Position numbers and translations under genes: made by a program. Below are positions 37,733 to 46,106 of a stretch of DNA of 64,000 nucleotides, one piece after another. The notes beneath the pieces were generated by a model that worked only from the letters and a program-made list of their open reading frames with translations, was not told where the DNA came from and made no database searches. The stretch comes from Pseudomonas baetica (lineage in GTDB: Bacteria > Pseudomonadota > Gammaproteobacteria > Pseudomonadales > Pseudomonadaceae), in assembly GCF_002813455.1 (NCBI RefSeq), contig NZ_PHHE01000001.1:6293001-6357000 (forward strand), written 5' to 3'. Position 1 is the stretch's first letter; every line of letters begins with the position of its first letter.

Positions 37733-37933
37733 TCAAAAATAGGGTGCTTTTTTACTTAACGCAATATCTTCCTTTAGTTCGCCGCTGAAGGCGTTGTTGG
37801 CTCGGTCGGCTTCACTTGAAGTCCTTTCGAGCGCTAGTCGAAACATATAGCCGCGATTATCTTTGCGTTGAAGTACTCCTGGTGGGTATTTGACCTCTAC
37901 TTCAAGAACGGAGCTTTCAAGCAAAGGTGACAT
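37733..37933 (-). CDS. Small open frame of unknown function, possibly a gene remnant
   Basis: It encodes 66 residues (SSVLEVEVKYPPGVLQRKD, then GYMFRLALERTSSEADRANN). The codons look real and it is in line with the island's minus-strand genes, 65 bp after the native end of the DUF6708 gene before IS5 insertion. There is no ribosome site before the ATG, and the frame stays open 11 codons further upstream. It may therefore be the end of a larger protein whose beginning is lost. Function is unknown. Confidence 0.4.
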   Translation of the reverse strand: MSPLLESSVLEVEVKYPPGVLQRKDNRGYMFRLALERTSSEADRANNAFSGELKEDIALSKKAPYF

Positions 37934-38040
37934 ATTTATTTTGTAAAAAATACATCTATCACCCTGTCACCTTTTGCTCTCTTGGCTCCTACGCCTCGTT
38001 AATTATGCTGTGCTTCCTGTTCCGTCGATGAGCGCTCTAG

Positions 38041-39231
38041 GGAAACTCTGAAGAAGACTTCCTGATTTTGGCAAAATACCGGGACTCCACCCGCCGAGCT
38101 TTCCGATGAAACAGATGACCTTCGCTGACGCCGAGTACGCAGGCAAGCGTAAGCAGACCCGCAAAGAGTTGTTCTTGATCGACATGGATCAGGTGGTGCC
38201 GTGGAACGGCTTGATCAAACTGATCGAGCCGTTCTACCCGAAGGGTGAAGGCGGTCGTCCGGCTTATCCGTTGATGACGATGCTGCGTGTACATTTGATG
38301 CAGAACTGGTTCGGTTACAGCGATCCAGCGATGGAGGAAGCGCTGTACGAGACCACCATCCTGCGGCAGTTCGCCGGGCTGAATCTGGAGCGTATTCCCG
38401 ACGAAACCACCATCCTCAACTTCCGCCGACTGCTGGAGAAACACGAGCTGGCTGCCGGCATCCTGGCCGTGATCAATGGCTATCTGGGTGACCGAGGGTT
38501 GTCGTTGCGCCAAGGCACCATTGTCGATGCCACGCTGATCAATGCGCCCAGCTCGACCAAGAACAAGGACGGTAAACGCGATCCAGAAATGCACCAAACC
38601 AAGAAGGGCAACCAGTACTATTTCGGCATGAAAGCGCACATCGGTGTGGATGACGAGTCAGGTCTGGTGCACCGCGTGGTGGGCACAGCCGCCAACGTGG
38701 CGGATGTCACTCAGGTGGACAAATTGCTGCACGGTGCGGAGAACGTGGTCTGCGCCGATGCCGGTTATACCGGCGTCGAGAAACGTACCGAGCATGATGG
38801 GCGCGAGGTGATCTGGCAGATCGCGGCACGCCGCAGTACTTACAAAAAGCTGGGTAAGCGTAGCGCTCTATACAAAGCCAAGCGCAAGATCGAGAAGGCC
38901 AAGGCCCAGGTGCGCGCCAAAGTCGAGCACCCGTTTCGGGTGGTCAAGCGCCAGTTCGGTTTTGTGAAAACGCGCTTCCGTGGCCTGGCCAAAAACACCG
39001 CGCAACTGGTGACGCTATTCGCGCTGTCGAATCTGTGGATGGCACGCCGACATTTACTGACGAGTACAGGAGAGGTGCGCCTGTAATGTGGGAAATGACC
39101 GTTGCGAGGTGCTCGCGGCGGCTAAAAGCGCAGAAATACGCGGATGATCTGATCGTTTTGGTCGATTCGCCGTTTTCAAAATCAGCGGAGGCTGAAGTCA
39201 GCCAGAAAAGCGTGACTACTTCAGACCATCC
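38041..39231 (+). mobile_element. IS5-family insertion sequence with CTAG target duplication
   Basis: The element is 1191 bp with inverted ends GGAAACTCTGAAGAAG and GGATGGTCTGAAGTAG (reverse complement). CTAG occurs directly outside both ends (38037-38040 and 39232-39235), matching the four-base YTAR duplications of IS5 elements. It removed the last codons of the DUF6708 gene that ends at 39221. Confidence 0.93.
38106..39086 (+). CDS. IS5-family transposase
   Basis: A 326-residue DDE transposase. The N-terminal DUF772 domain is YPLMTMLRVHLMQNWFGYSD, then IPDETTILNFRRLLEKHELA. The catalytic core shows D in RQGTIVDATLI, D in NVVCADAGYTGVEKR, and E in KVEHPFRVVKRQFGFVK. Its length is normal and no frame break is seen. 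It is transcribed opposite to the surrounding island genes. Confidence 0.94.
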   Translation: MKQMTFADAEYAGKRKQTRKELFLIDMDQVVPWNGLIKLIEPFYPKGEGGRPAYPLMTMLRVHLMQNWFGYSDPAMEEALYETTILRQFAGLNLERIPDETTILNFRRLLEKHELAAGILAVINGYLGDRGLSLRQGTIVDATLINAPSSTKNKDGKRDPEMHQTKKGNQYYFGMKAHIGVDDESGLVHRVVGTAANVADVTQVDKLLHGAENVVCADAGYTGVEKRTEHDGREVIWQIAARRSTYKKLGKRSALYKAKRKIEKAKAQVRAKVEHPFRVVKRQFGFVKTRFRGLAKNTAQLVTLFALSNLWMARRHLLTSTGEVRL

Positions 39232-40291
39232 CTAGATCTATTTCAAAGTAACTCATGAAATCTTGACCACGAGCAAAAGCTTTTTCGATTTTTGCTGACT
39301 GTTCTTTCAACGCTGCGCTCGGTTGTGCCCACTGTTCGGGTGGAAGCTCTTCAGACCACCTTTCAACTGACTTGGGAAATCCTTTCATGCTGTAGCGGTG
39401 ATCCCATTCCGCTATCCAGTACGGAAGACGCCACCACGTAATTAAATGAGTCAAATACCACCATGCCACACCTAGTGCAGAGCGCTCCTTGTGTCGGTAT
39501 TCCTCTCGCATGTCATCGCGTTCTTTATTGAAACTATGACTGCCCTCAAAAGGGGTCTTGCCTGGGCAGAATTGGGTGCCCTTTTCCATGTAGATGCGGA
39601 TGGCTTCCCATTTTCCTAAACCATGAATAGGTGTCATTACCTCTTGATTAAGAAAGTGTACCGTATCAGCCTCGGGGTTATCGATGGCCATGCCAAAGGT
39701 ATAATTTCTCATTACACCTACTCCCGTAACTCCCGTACTTATTGAAAGCCAGGCGACAGTGTCTTCCCAAGGTTGGATTATCGGTTCATCAGAGCCGTCA
39801 GGGAAAAAACAGACTTCACGCCGTTGGCGATTAAAGCGAATTGGACGAGCCCTTGATTTTTTGAGGGTACTGCTGATTACTACATAGCTACCGAGGATCG
39901 CCACTCCTCCAGCGCACCAGATAGATAGTCGCAAGCCAAACTCAAAAAAATCGCTAAAGTACCACCAGAAACTCCGACCAAAGGGATTATTGATTCCAGC
40001 GAGACCTGCAAGTGTTGGAACAATTAATAAACATGAAATGAGTACGAGCATTACACTTGCGATCATCACTCTCGCTTGGAATGCCTTGTTCACATTACTG
40101 CTGCCTACATCAAGAAACGTATCGTTTACTTCAATGAAGCTTCCTCCCAAATCCATGGGCGTTTGCCCCGTCGGAATTGGTTTTGGTGAGAAAAATATGG
40201 CTTCACCTGTAGCGAAGCGCCGGCGTTCTCCCGCAAAAGGTCGGCTTTGTTTGAAATCAAACTCATCGTTTTTCTTAGGGTTCGAATACAT
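39221..40291 (-). CDS. DUF6708-family membrane protein, candidate T6SS immunity protein 2, C-terminus replaced by IS5
   Basis: A 356-residue protein. The N-terminal soluble motif is RRRFATGEAIFFSPKPIPTG, two transmembrane pairs follow (residues of about 70-150), then the conserved RFNRQRREVCFFPDGSDEPI and VAWLSISTGVTGVGVMRNYT. It is closely similar to the protein at 40763. The frame runs into the IS5 end and stops as DLGMV. Removing the IS and one CTAG restores DLERSSTEQEAQHN and a stop at 37999, so about a dozen residues were lost and the protein may still work. It starts four bases after the orphan effector tip. The immunity role is inferred from position. Confidence 0.82.
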   Translation of the reverse strand: MYSNPKKNDEFDFKQSRPFAGERRRFATGEAIFFSPKPIPTGQTPMDLGGSFIEVNDTFLDVGSSNVNKAFQARVMIASVMLVLISCLLIVPTLAGLAGINNPFGRSFWWYFSDFFEFGLRLSIWCAGGVAILGSYVVISSTLKKSRARPIRFNRQRREVCFFPDGSDEPIIQPWEDTVAWLSISTGVTGVGVMRNYTFGMAIDNPEADTVHFLNQEVMTPIHGLGKWEAIRIYMEKGTQFCPGKTPFEGSHSFNKERDDMREEYRHKERSALGVAWWYLTHLITWWRLPYWIAEWDHRYSMKGFPKSVERWSEELPPEQWAQPSAALKEQSAKIEKAFARGQDFMSYFEIDLGMV

Positions 40292-40295
40292 GCTT

Positions 40296-40744
40296 TCAAC
40301 CTGTCAGGTTTGGAGAACTCAAGGCTTCACTGTTGATTACTAACCATGGAGCATCGGATGCTCGAGTTCGTAGTACTGAAACTGGTGAAAACGGCTTGCC
40401 ACTTTGGGCGTTAAGCGTAACAGACTCGAAGCGCTTTTCTCGAAATGTCTCTTCGCCTGCCACAGGGTGGTAGCGCAGAGCAATACCCATGCCATGTTGC
40501 GCATTGGTTTCATTCTGAAAAATCTCAAAGCCAAGTTTGAGTGGTGCATCCAGAGCACTCAACAGATTGAGTTGATAGAGCATCGGCTCACTCCACGGCT
40601 CCCAGTCATTGCGTTGGTGGTTAGGGCTCGAAAAGGGGACGGAATTATTTTCTTTTGAAAATAAATCATCCCATTGTTTTTCATTTTTGTAAAAGCTCAG
40701 ACTTGACCTGATGGTTATTGGGTTATCTAATTTTTGGTAACTAT
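40296..40744 (-). pseudogene. Orphan C-terminal tip of the VasX-like effector
   Basis: The minus strand encodes about 145 residues homologous to the last 140 residues of the effector at 41848. QRNDWEPWSEPMLYQLNLLS matches QRNDWEPWTEPLLYQLNLLS, and NAQHGMGIALRYHP matches NAQHGLAIKLRYHP. Identity falls off upstream (NPITIRSSLSFYKNEKQW versus IPNITIRELDDVGFGLTA). No start codon with a ribosome site precedes it; the first ATG in frame is at 40583, inside the homologous part. It abuts the second DUF6708 gene. This is the arrangement of a displaced toxin tip with its immunity gene, as known from Rhs and CdiA loci. Confidence 0.82.
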
Positions 40745-40762
40745 ATAGCTCAGCTGTATCTT

Positions 40763-41848
40763 CTATTCTTCTGCCTTGCTTTCGTTTAGGTTTGCCTTGA
40801 AATACGTCATAAAATCCTGCCCTTGAGCAAAGGCTTTTTCGATTTTCGCGCTTTGCTCTTTAAGCGCTGGGCTTGGCTTGCCCCATTGTTCAGGCGGAAT
40901 AGGTTTGGACCACTCAGCAATGGATTCAGGTAGAGATTTCATGCTGAAACGATGGTCCCATTCTGCTACCCAATACGGAAAACGCCACCAAGTGATCAAA
41001 TGTGTCAGGTACCACCAACCAACTCCTAAAGCGGAACGTTCGTTGTGCTGGTATTCCTCGTGCATGTCTTGTCGTTTTTTATCAAAGGTGTGGCGACCCT
41101 CGTAGGGTGCCTTGCCTTGGCAGAACTCTGGACCTTTTTCCATATAGATCCGTATGGCTTCCCACTTACCCAAGGCATGGGCAGGAGTCATCACGCCTTG
41201 TCTCACAAAATGCACTACGTCAGCTCTGGAATCGTCGAACGCCATACCAAATGTATAGGCGCTTGTTACGCCTACTCCAGTAACACCTGTACTGATTGAA
41301 AGCCAAGATACTATCTCTTCCCATGGTTGAATGACGGGGAGGTCAGAACCTTCGGGAAAGAAACAGACTTCACGGCGTTGGCGGTTGAATCTAATTGGAC
41401 GGGTGCGCGACTTCGCTCTGGTAGTGCTCAAGATAACGTAAATACCCAAGAGCGCAGCTATTCCTCCACCCCAAATACTAAAGGTCACACCGAAATCGAA
41501 CATGCCTGCTGTTCTGTCCCAAAAGGACTCGGAAAATGGGGATCCCCAGGTAGTAGATCCTGCAAGCAAAGGCAGAATAATCAGGCATGAAAAAATAAAC
41601 ATCATCCCGAGCCCAATCATTGCCCTCGCTTGGAAAGCCTTGCCGAAATTACTACTGCCTACGTCGAGGAATGTGTCATTCACCTCAACAAAGCTTCCGC
41701 CCAAATCCATGGAGACGTTGCCCGTTGGTATCGGAAGCGGGGAGAGGAATAATGCCTCACCTGTCGCGAATTTACGCTTCTCACCAGCCATGGGCCGTAT
41801 TTTTTTGAGATTTAGATCGTCGCTGGATTGCTCATTTATTGAAGACAT
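40763..41848 (-). CDS. DUF6708-family membrane protein, candidate T6SS immunity protein 1
   Basis: A 361-residue protein with the same layout as its paralogue at 39221: KRKFATGEALFLSPLPIPTG, transmembrane pairs, RFNRQRREVCFFPEGSDLPV, WLSISTGVTGVGVTSAYTFG, and a C-terminal soluble part (SALGVGWWYLTHLITWWRFP). Its ATG shares one base with the effector stop (TAATG), so the two are translationally coupled. A membrane protein made with a membrane-attacking effector is the expected form of immunity (compare VasX/TsiV2), but this is inference. Confidence 0.85.
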   Translation of the reverse strand: MSSINEQSSDDLNLKKIRPMAGEKRKFATGEALFLSPLPIPTGNVSMDLGGSFVEVNDTFLDVGSSNFGKAFQARAMIGLGMMFIFSCLIILPLLAGSTTWGSPFSESFWDRTAGMFDFGVTFSIWGGGIAALLGIYVILSTTRAKSRTRPIRFNRQRREVCFFPEGSDLPVIQPWEEIVSWLSISTGVTGVGVTSAYTFGMAFDDSRADVVHFVRQGVMTPAHALGKWEAIRIYMEKGPEFCQGKAPYEGRHTFDKKRQDMHEEYQHNERSALGVGWWYLTHLITWWRFPYWVAEWDHRFSMKSLPESIAEWSKPIPPEQWGKPSPALKEQSAKIEKAFAQGQDFMTYFKANLNESKAEE

Positions 41849-44800
41849 TAGGTTTGCCCGGCTTGTTTTGATGATTCGAGCACAGTTAGCGTGTCGGTGG
41901 TCACAATGAATGCTTGAGCGGTTGTATTTCGTGCGCTGAGAAACCCGGTTGGTGAAAATTCCTTCCCGCTTCCAACGTTAAGTGTCTTGGTTTCAAACAT
42001 TATTTCCTGATATTTTTGGGCTCCGGGGAGTGGATGGTATCGCAACTTTATGGCAAGACCGTGCTGAGCGTTAGCCTCATGCGCAAAAATTTCTAACCCA
42101 AGTTGGAGTGGCGCGTCTGGTGGACTCAGTAAGTTGAGTTGATATAGCAAAGGTTCAGTCCAAGGCTCCCAGTCATTGCGCTGGAGATTGCTTGACCAAT
42201 ACGCGGTAAGGCCAAATCCAACATCATCCAGCTCTCGAATTGTTATATTCGGAATGCTAATCACCGCAGTAGGTCTGTTATTTATTTGTCTTAGACCGAC
42301 CTGAGGGGTTGAAGTGATCTCTGCCAATTGCATGCGATCTTCTTGGAATCCGCGATTTTGGTTCTTCTTTCCCCACGCGCCCTGCTGAAGCCAGTTATCA
42401 AGCTTCGTTTTATTGTTTCGGTTGTAAATCCACTCGCCACCTAGCTGCAACACCGTCAAGCCTAACCCTATTAAATTAGCTCTCGCAGCAACGCTCAGAA
42501 GTTTTCCTCCAGCTGTAACCCAAGCGACAGCTCTTGCTTGACTAACATTTGAAGCCGCTTCAAACATATATTGCCCTGTTCGTGCAACTGCCCAACCGTT
42601 AACGACGAACTGTCCAGAGTCGCCCGCGATTGTCATGCTGGCACCAGCCAGCTTTGCACTATCTCCCGACCTCAAGGCTTCAGTCCAACGAGCGACAGAG
42701 CCTTTTTCCCCGTACAGACTTGTGGCTGCCGCTGCCATACCGAACCCGTAAGCAGCTAGCCCCAGCCCCCCGGTGAGCTTTCCAATGCGCGCGGCTAGCT
42801 GGACTTTGCCGGCAGCACTTGAATAGTTGCTTTTGACTACGTTTAGAGTGGTGGCTGATATCCCCTGTGCAGCCGCAAAGCCTCCTCCGCTTGCAGAGAA
42901 GAACGCATTGCCAAATGCAACGTAATCAGTTTTATCCCAGCTGGGTTTTCTTCTTAGCTCTGAATAAACAGTGACAAAGCTAATTAATTGCACGACAAAT
43001 ACAGCTGATGCGAAGATGTCGCCTCCCGCAGATTGAAAGATATCTTTTCCTAGTCCTCTTACCTTATCGCCTGCATTTAAGCGATGATCTTCGGCCATTC
43101 GGTGGAATTCAGCTTCTTGGGCGCTGGTTAGGCCTTTAATTTTTATACTTGCTTTACTCGGGCCTTCGCCAACAGCAATCATCGCAGGTGCGATTTTTTT
43201 CTCTAACGGGGCGACGGATTGCTGAACAGATTTACGCTGTGCAACCAAAGATCGATAGCTCCCCTTGGGGGCCCGACCTTTTCGCTCGTTAGCCAATGTC
43301 TCTCTGATCCTGTTTTTCAACGAGGACATCTGCTGGCGGAGTTCGGTGAGTTTCGCCATGTCAGCTTCGAACGCATGAAGCTGGCTTGCAGAAGCAAACT
43401 CAAGAGTAATTCCTTTTTTGCCAAATGTTCTTAGTACGTCGATCCATGCTGAGCCGGGAATATTTCGTAGAATTTTAGATGGGTCTATTGCCCGGCCGTT
43501 GCGTAGTCCTTCTATAGCTTCTTCTAGAGCATTCGCCAGGCGGAGTTGTTTGGCAGGTTCATAAGCAGTGTTTCGTGCTTGATCGAAAGTTATACCATCG
43601 TTACTTAGATTGATTGATGCCGCGAGATCCTGAGTCAGGAGTGTTACAAAATCTCGACTAATTTTTTGCAGTCCTTGGAAGTCCTTCGCTGAAAGGGGTA
43701 TATCCCGGGCCGATTTTATTAATGAGCCGATTTTTGCAAACAGGTCCTTCTGATCGGTCAAACTTGCAGTAAAGAAGGTTGGAACTGTAAAGCCCGGCTC
43801 TTTTTCTATTAGGTCTGCAATCGCTTCGGTAGCCTTGTCGGTGCGACATATATCTTTCATGCATGCGTATTCAGTAGCAAGAGCCGATTCAAGTTGGGTT
43901 ACAAGTTTTGGATCAAAATACCAAGCAGATTTATAGAAGCGTTTTTCACATACTAATTTTACTCGATCTTCAGTTATCAGATCCAAACGCTTATTCCAAC
44001 GGCTTAATTGTGCTCGCTGTTGTTTAAGAAAGGCTTCCATAGCCGGTCGGTCAATCAGGTCGTTAATGCCTTCTTGTCCCATTTTTGCGCCATTGAGCGC
44101 TTCATCCGCGTTGTCTTCGATGGTCTCGATCAGGTCTTCGTATTTGGAATACAAAGGTCCAAGATTCGTACGCATCCGCGACTTTGAAGCTCCAATAGCC
44201 CCACGATGCGTACCAGCGCCTGAATACTGGGTTTGATTTTTAACGTTGACGTAGTCGACGATCGATTGCCGCTGCTCTTCGCTTGTTTCGTCCTTGAGTT
44301 TGGCGAAGCGTGGATCGCCTTGCGCAGCATTCAGGATGGTTTCGCCTGTTACGGTGTACAACGATTCGATGTAGCAACCAAACACATACTTCTTTTGATT
44401 GGCCTCAGCGTCGCTCCAGTCGCTGATCCAGCCTGTGACCAAGTCCTGATGCTCAGCGAGATCGCGTAACACGCCCAGGTCATCCTGTAAGACCAAGTAC
44501 AGATGGTCACGCTCATGTTCTGCCTTGACTTGCTTTTTCAGCGTGCCCAACTGAGTTTTCTTGAAGTGCGATGCTTGCTCCCAGAGATAGTCCTGACTTT
44601 CCTCAGGTTTGGCACCCGTAACCGACGGCTCTTTACTCGGTTGCTCCGCAACCTCCGCAATCCACTTTTCCGCCTGACTCGGAGTCAGTAGATTAGCTGC
44701 TCCTTTCTCAGGGTCAGCATTGGTGAGATCGACCTTCTGCATGAAGTATTCACGTTCAGACTTGTGCTTGATGACCTGCGCGCATTTCGCGGCGGTCCAT

Positions 44801-45210
44801 TGCACCTCGGAGTAGTTGACGTAGAGTTTGCTTAATCGAGGAAAAACTAAAGTGGCTTCGCCCACATTACTTTCGCGTTTGTTGGCTTTGATCTCGCCTT
44901 TTTCCCAAAGCAGTTGGGTCACGATACCGTTTTGCACACGGTATTCATGAAGGATCGCTTCGGGCTTTTTTTCAACGATGACGTAAAGCCATCCGTCGCG
45001 GATCAAACGAATACCCAGCGGGCGCGACTCCAATTTGTACGGCATAGCCAGCGCACTCGATGGATCTAGCCTTTCCACAATTCCGTAACGTAACGGAATG
45101 AGCTGGATCTTGGCTTTCATCAGCGAACAGCCGCCCAAAGCGCATTTGCCATCGTCCCGGCTTTTCGCAGCGTTGTTCGGGTTTTTTGCTGCCGATGTTG
45201 GCGTTGTCAT
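41848..45210 (-). CDS. T6SS effector with toxin VasX N-terminal-like region (BTH_I2691 type), putative pore former
   Basis: A 1120-residue protein. The first 150 residues (CALGGCSLMKAKIQLIPLRY, then RPLGIRLIRDGWLYVIVEKK) match the N-terminal region shared by VasX-like T6SS effectors. A long helical middle follows (residues of about 200-700), then a hydrophobic stretch (about 755-960: DIFASAVFVVQLISFVTVY, LGLAAYGFGMAAAATSLYGE, ANLIGLGLTVLQLGGEWIY) that could insert into membranes. The final 140 residues are a beta-rich tip that is duplicated downstream. It overlaps the DUF4123 chaperone gene by four bases and the immunity candidate by one. The toxin activity is inferred from the family. Confidence 0.85.
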   Translation of the reverse strand: MTTPTSAAKNPNNAAKSRDDGKCALGGCSLMKAKIQLIPLRYGIVERLDPSSALAMPYKLESRPLGIRLIRDGWLYVIVEKKPEAILHEYRVQNGIVTQLLWEKGEIKANKRESNVGEATLVFPRLSKLYVNYSEVQWTAAKCAQVIKHKSEREYFMQKVDLTNADPEKGAANLLTPSQAEKWIAEVAEQPSKEPSVTGAKPEESQDYLWEQASHFKKTQLGTLKKQVKAEHERDHLYLVLQDDLGVLRDLAEHQDLVTGWISDWSDAEANQKKYVFGCYIESLYTVTGETILNAAQGDPRFAKLKDETSEEQRQSIVDYVNVKNQTQYSGAGTHRGAIGASKSRMRTNLGPLYSKYEDLIETIEDNADEALNGAKMGQEGINDLIDRPAMEAFLKQQRAQLSRWNKRLDLITEDRVKLVCEKRFYKSAWYFDPKLVTQLESALATEYACMKDICRTDKATEAIADLIEKEPGFTVPTFFTASLTDQKDLFAKIGSLIKSARDIPLSAKDFQGLQKISRDFVTLLTQDLAASINLSNDGITFDQARNTAYEPAKQLRLANALEEAIEGLRNGRAIDPSKILRNIPGSAWIDVLRTFGKKGITLEFASASQLHAFEADMAKLTELRQQMSSLKNRIRETLANERKGRAPKGSYRSLVAQRKSVQQSVAPLEKKIAPAMIAVGEGPSKASIKIKGLTSAQEAEFHRMAEDHRLNAGDKVRGLGKDIFQSAGGDIFASAVFVVQLISFVTVYSELRRKPSWDKTDYVAFGNAFFSASGGGFAAAQGISATTLNVVKSNYSSAAGKVQLAARIGKLTGGLGLAAYGFGMAAAATSLYGEKGSVARWTEALRSGDSAKLAGASMTIAGDSGQFVVNGWAVARTGQYMFEAASNVSQARAVAWVTAGGKLLSVAARANLIGLGLTVLQLGGEWIYNRNNKTKLDNWLQQGAWGKKNQNRGFQEDRMQLAEITSTPQVGLRQINNRPTAVISIPNITIRELDDVGFGLTAYWSSNLQRNDWEPWTEPLLYQLNLLSPPDAPLQLGLEIFAHEANAQHGLAIKLRYHPLPGAQKYQEIMFETKTLNVGSGKEFSPTGFLSARNTTAQAFIVTTDTLTVLESSKQAGQT

Positions 45211-46106
45211 CCTTGGCTCCTGTTCAGGGTTGTAGCCCTTTCCTGGGCAATATCAGCGACCCTTTCGAGTCGTTGTGCAGGCGTTTGTTCCGACGGGGTT
45301 TTGAGTATGGCGTCGAGGTCTGGATGTTCTTCCAGTGCTCGCTCGCCAAGGAACCCGTGAATGTTGGCGTAGAGGGTGATGTCGAGTTCGGTGTTGAAGC
45401 CGCGATCGTAGGAGGTCGTTGCGAGTGCGTGCAGGTGTTCCCAGCGTTGCAGTGGGGTCGACTGTGCCTGATAGCTTGGAAAGTATTCTTGCATGTGTGC
45501 ATCGAGGCGCATTACTACGTTGCGAAAGTTCACCTCATCCAGTTGACTGAGTTGTGCGTCGCTCAATCGATAGCGCTTATTGTGGTCGGGCTCGGGAGAA
45601 TTGCCCGGCCGCTGGTTTATGTACCAGCAACCCAATGCAGCATCGGCAGTAACGATTTGTATGCAAGGGCCGAACAGGGTCGGATCCTTGATGGTTGCTG
45701 CGTGGGCGAGCAGTGCATGGGTTACGGCCGGATCCGCGATACGCAACAACACTTCTTCGCCCATCGGGTGCAAGACGCTGGTGAGCCAGCGAAAGTGTGC
45801 GACCAGTTGATCCCATGATTGATCGCTGAACACCAAGTGACCCCATTCTTGGTTTGAGGCGTTTAGGAACTGAGCCAAGATCGGGTCGTTTTGGTTTTTT
45901 ATGAGCACGAGGCATGGGGAAATATCGCCCAGTTCTGCCCAGCGTGTCCCGAGATAAAGCGGCTCGAATTGAGGGTTTTCTGCCCACTGATATAAGTGCT
46001 GTGGGAGCTTCTCAACGCTGACACCATCAAGCAATAAACCAACCGTGCCATTCCACGGAAGACCTTGGGGAAGGCCGTTTTCCAATGGAAATTCCGCCTT
46101 AAGCAT
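45207..46106 (-). CDS. DUF4123 protein, T6SS effector chaperone/adaptor (Tap/TEC type)
   Basis: A 299-residue protein. DUF4123 features are SVEKLPQHLYQWAENPQFEP, then LYLGTRWAELGDISPCLVLI, and RWLTSVLHPMGEEVLLRIAD (the family's FR.yDPRvl-like segment in degenerate form). Such proteins load a specific effector onto VgrG. Here it lies exactly between vgrG and the effector gene, overlapping vgrG by eight bases and the effector by four. The ATG at 46106 is chosen because the upstream in-frame sequence lies within vgrG. Confidence 0.9.
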   Translation of the reverse strand: MLKAEFPLENGLPQGLPWNGTVGLLLDGVSVEKLPQHLYQWAENPQFEPLYLGTRWAELGDISPCLVLIKNQNDPILAQFLNASNQEWGHLVFSDQSWDQLVAHFRWLTSVLHPMGEEVLLRIADPAVTHALLAHAATIKDPTLFGPCIQIVTADAALGCWYINQRPGNSPEPDHNKRYRLSDAQLSQLDEVNFRNVVMRLDAHMQEYFPSYQAQSTPLQRWEHLHALATTSYDRGFNTELDITLYANIHGFLGERALEEHPDLDAILKTPSEQTPAQRLERVADIAQERATTLNRSQG

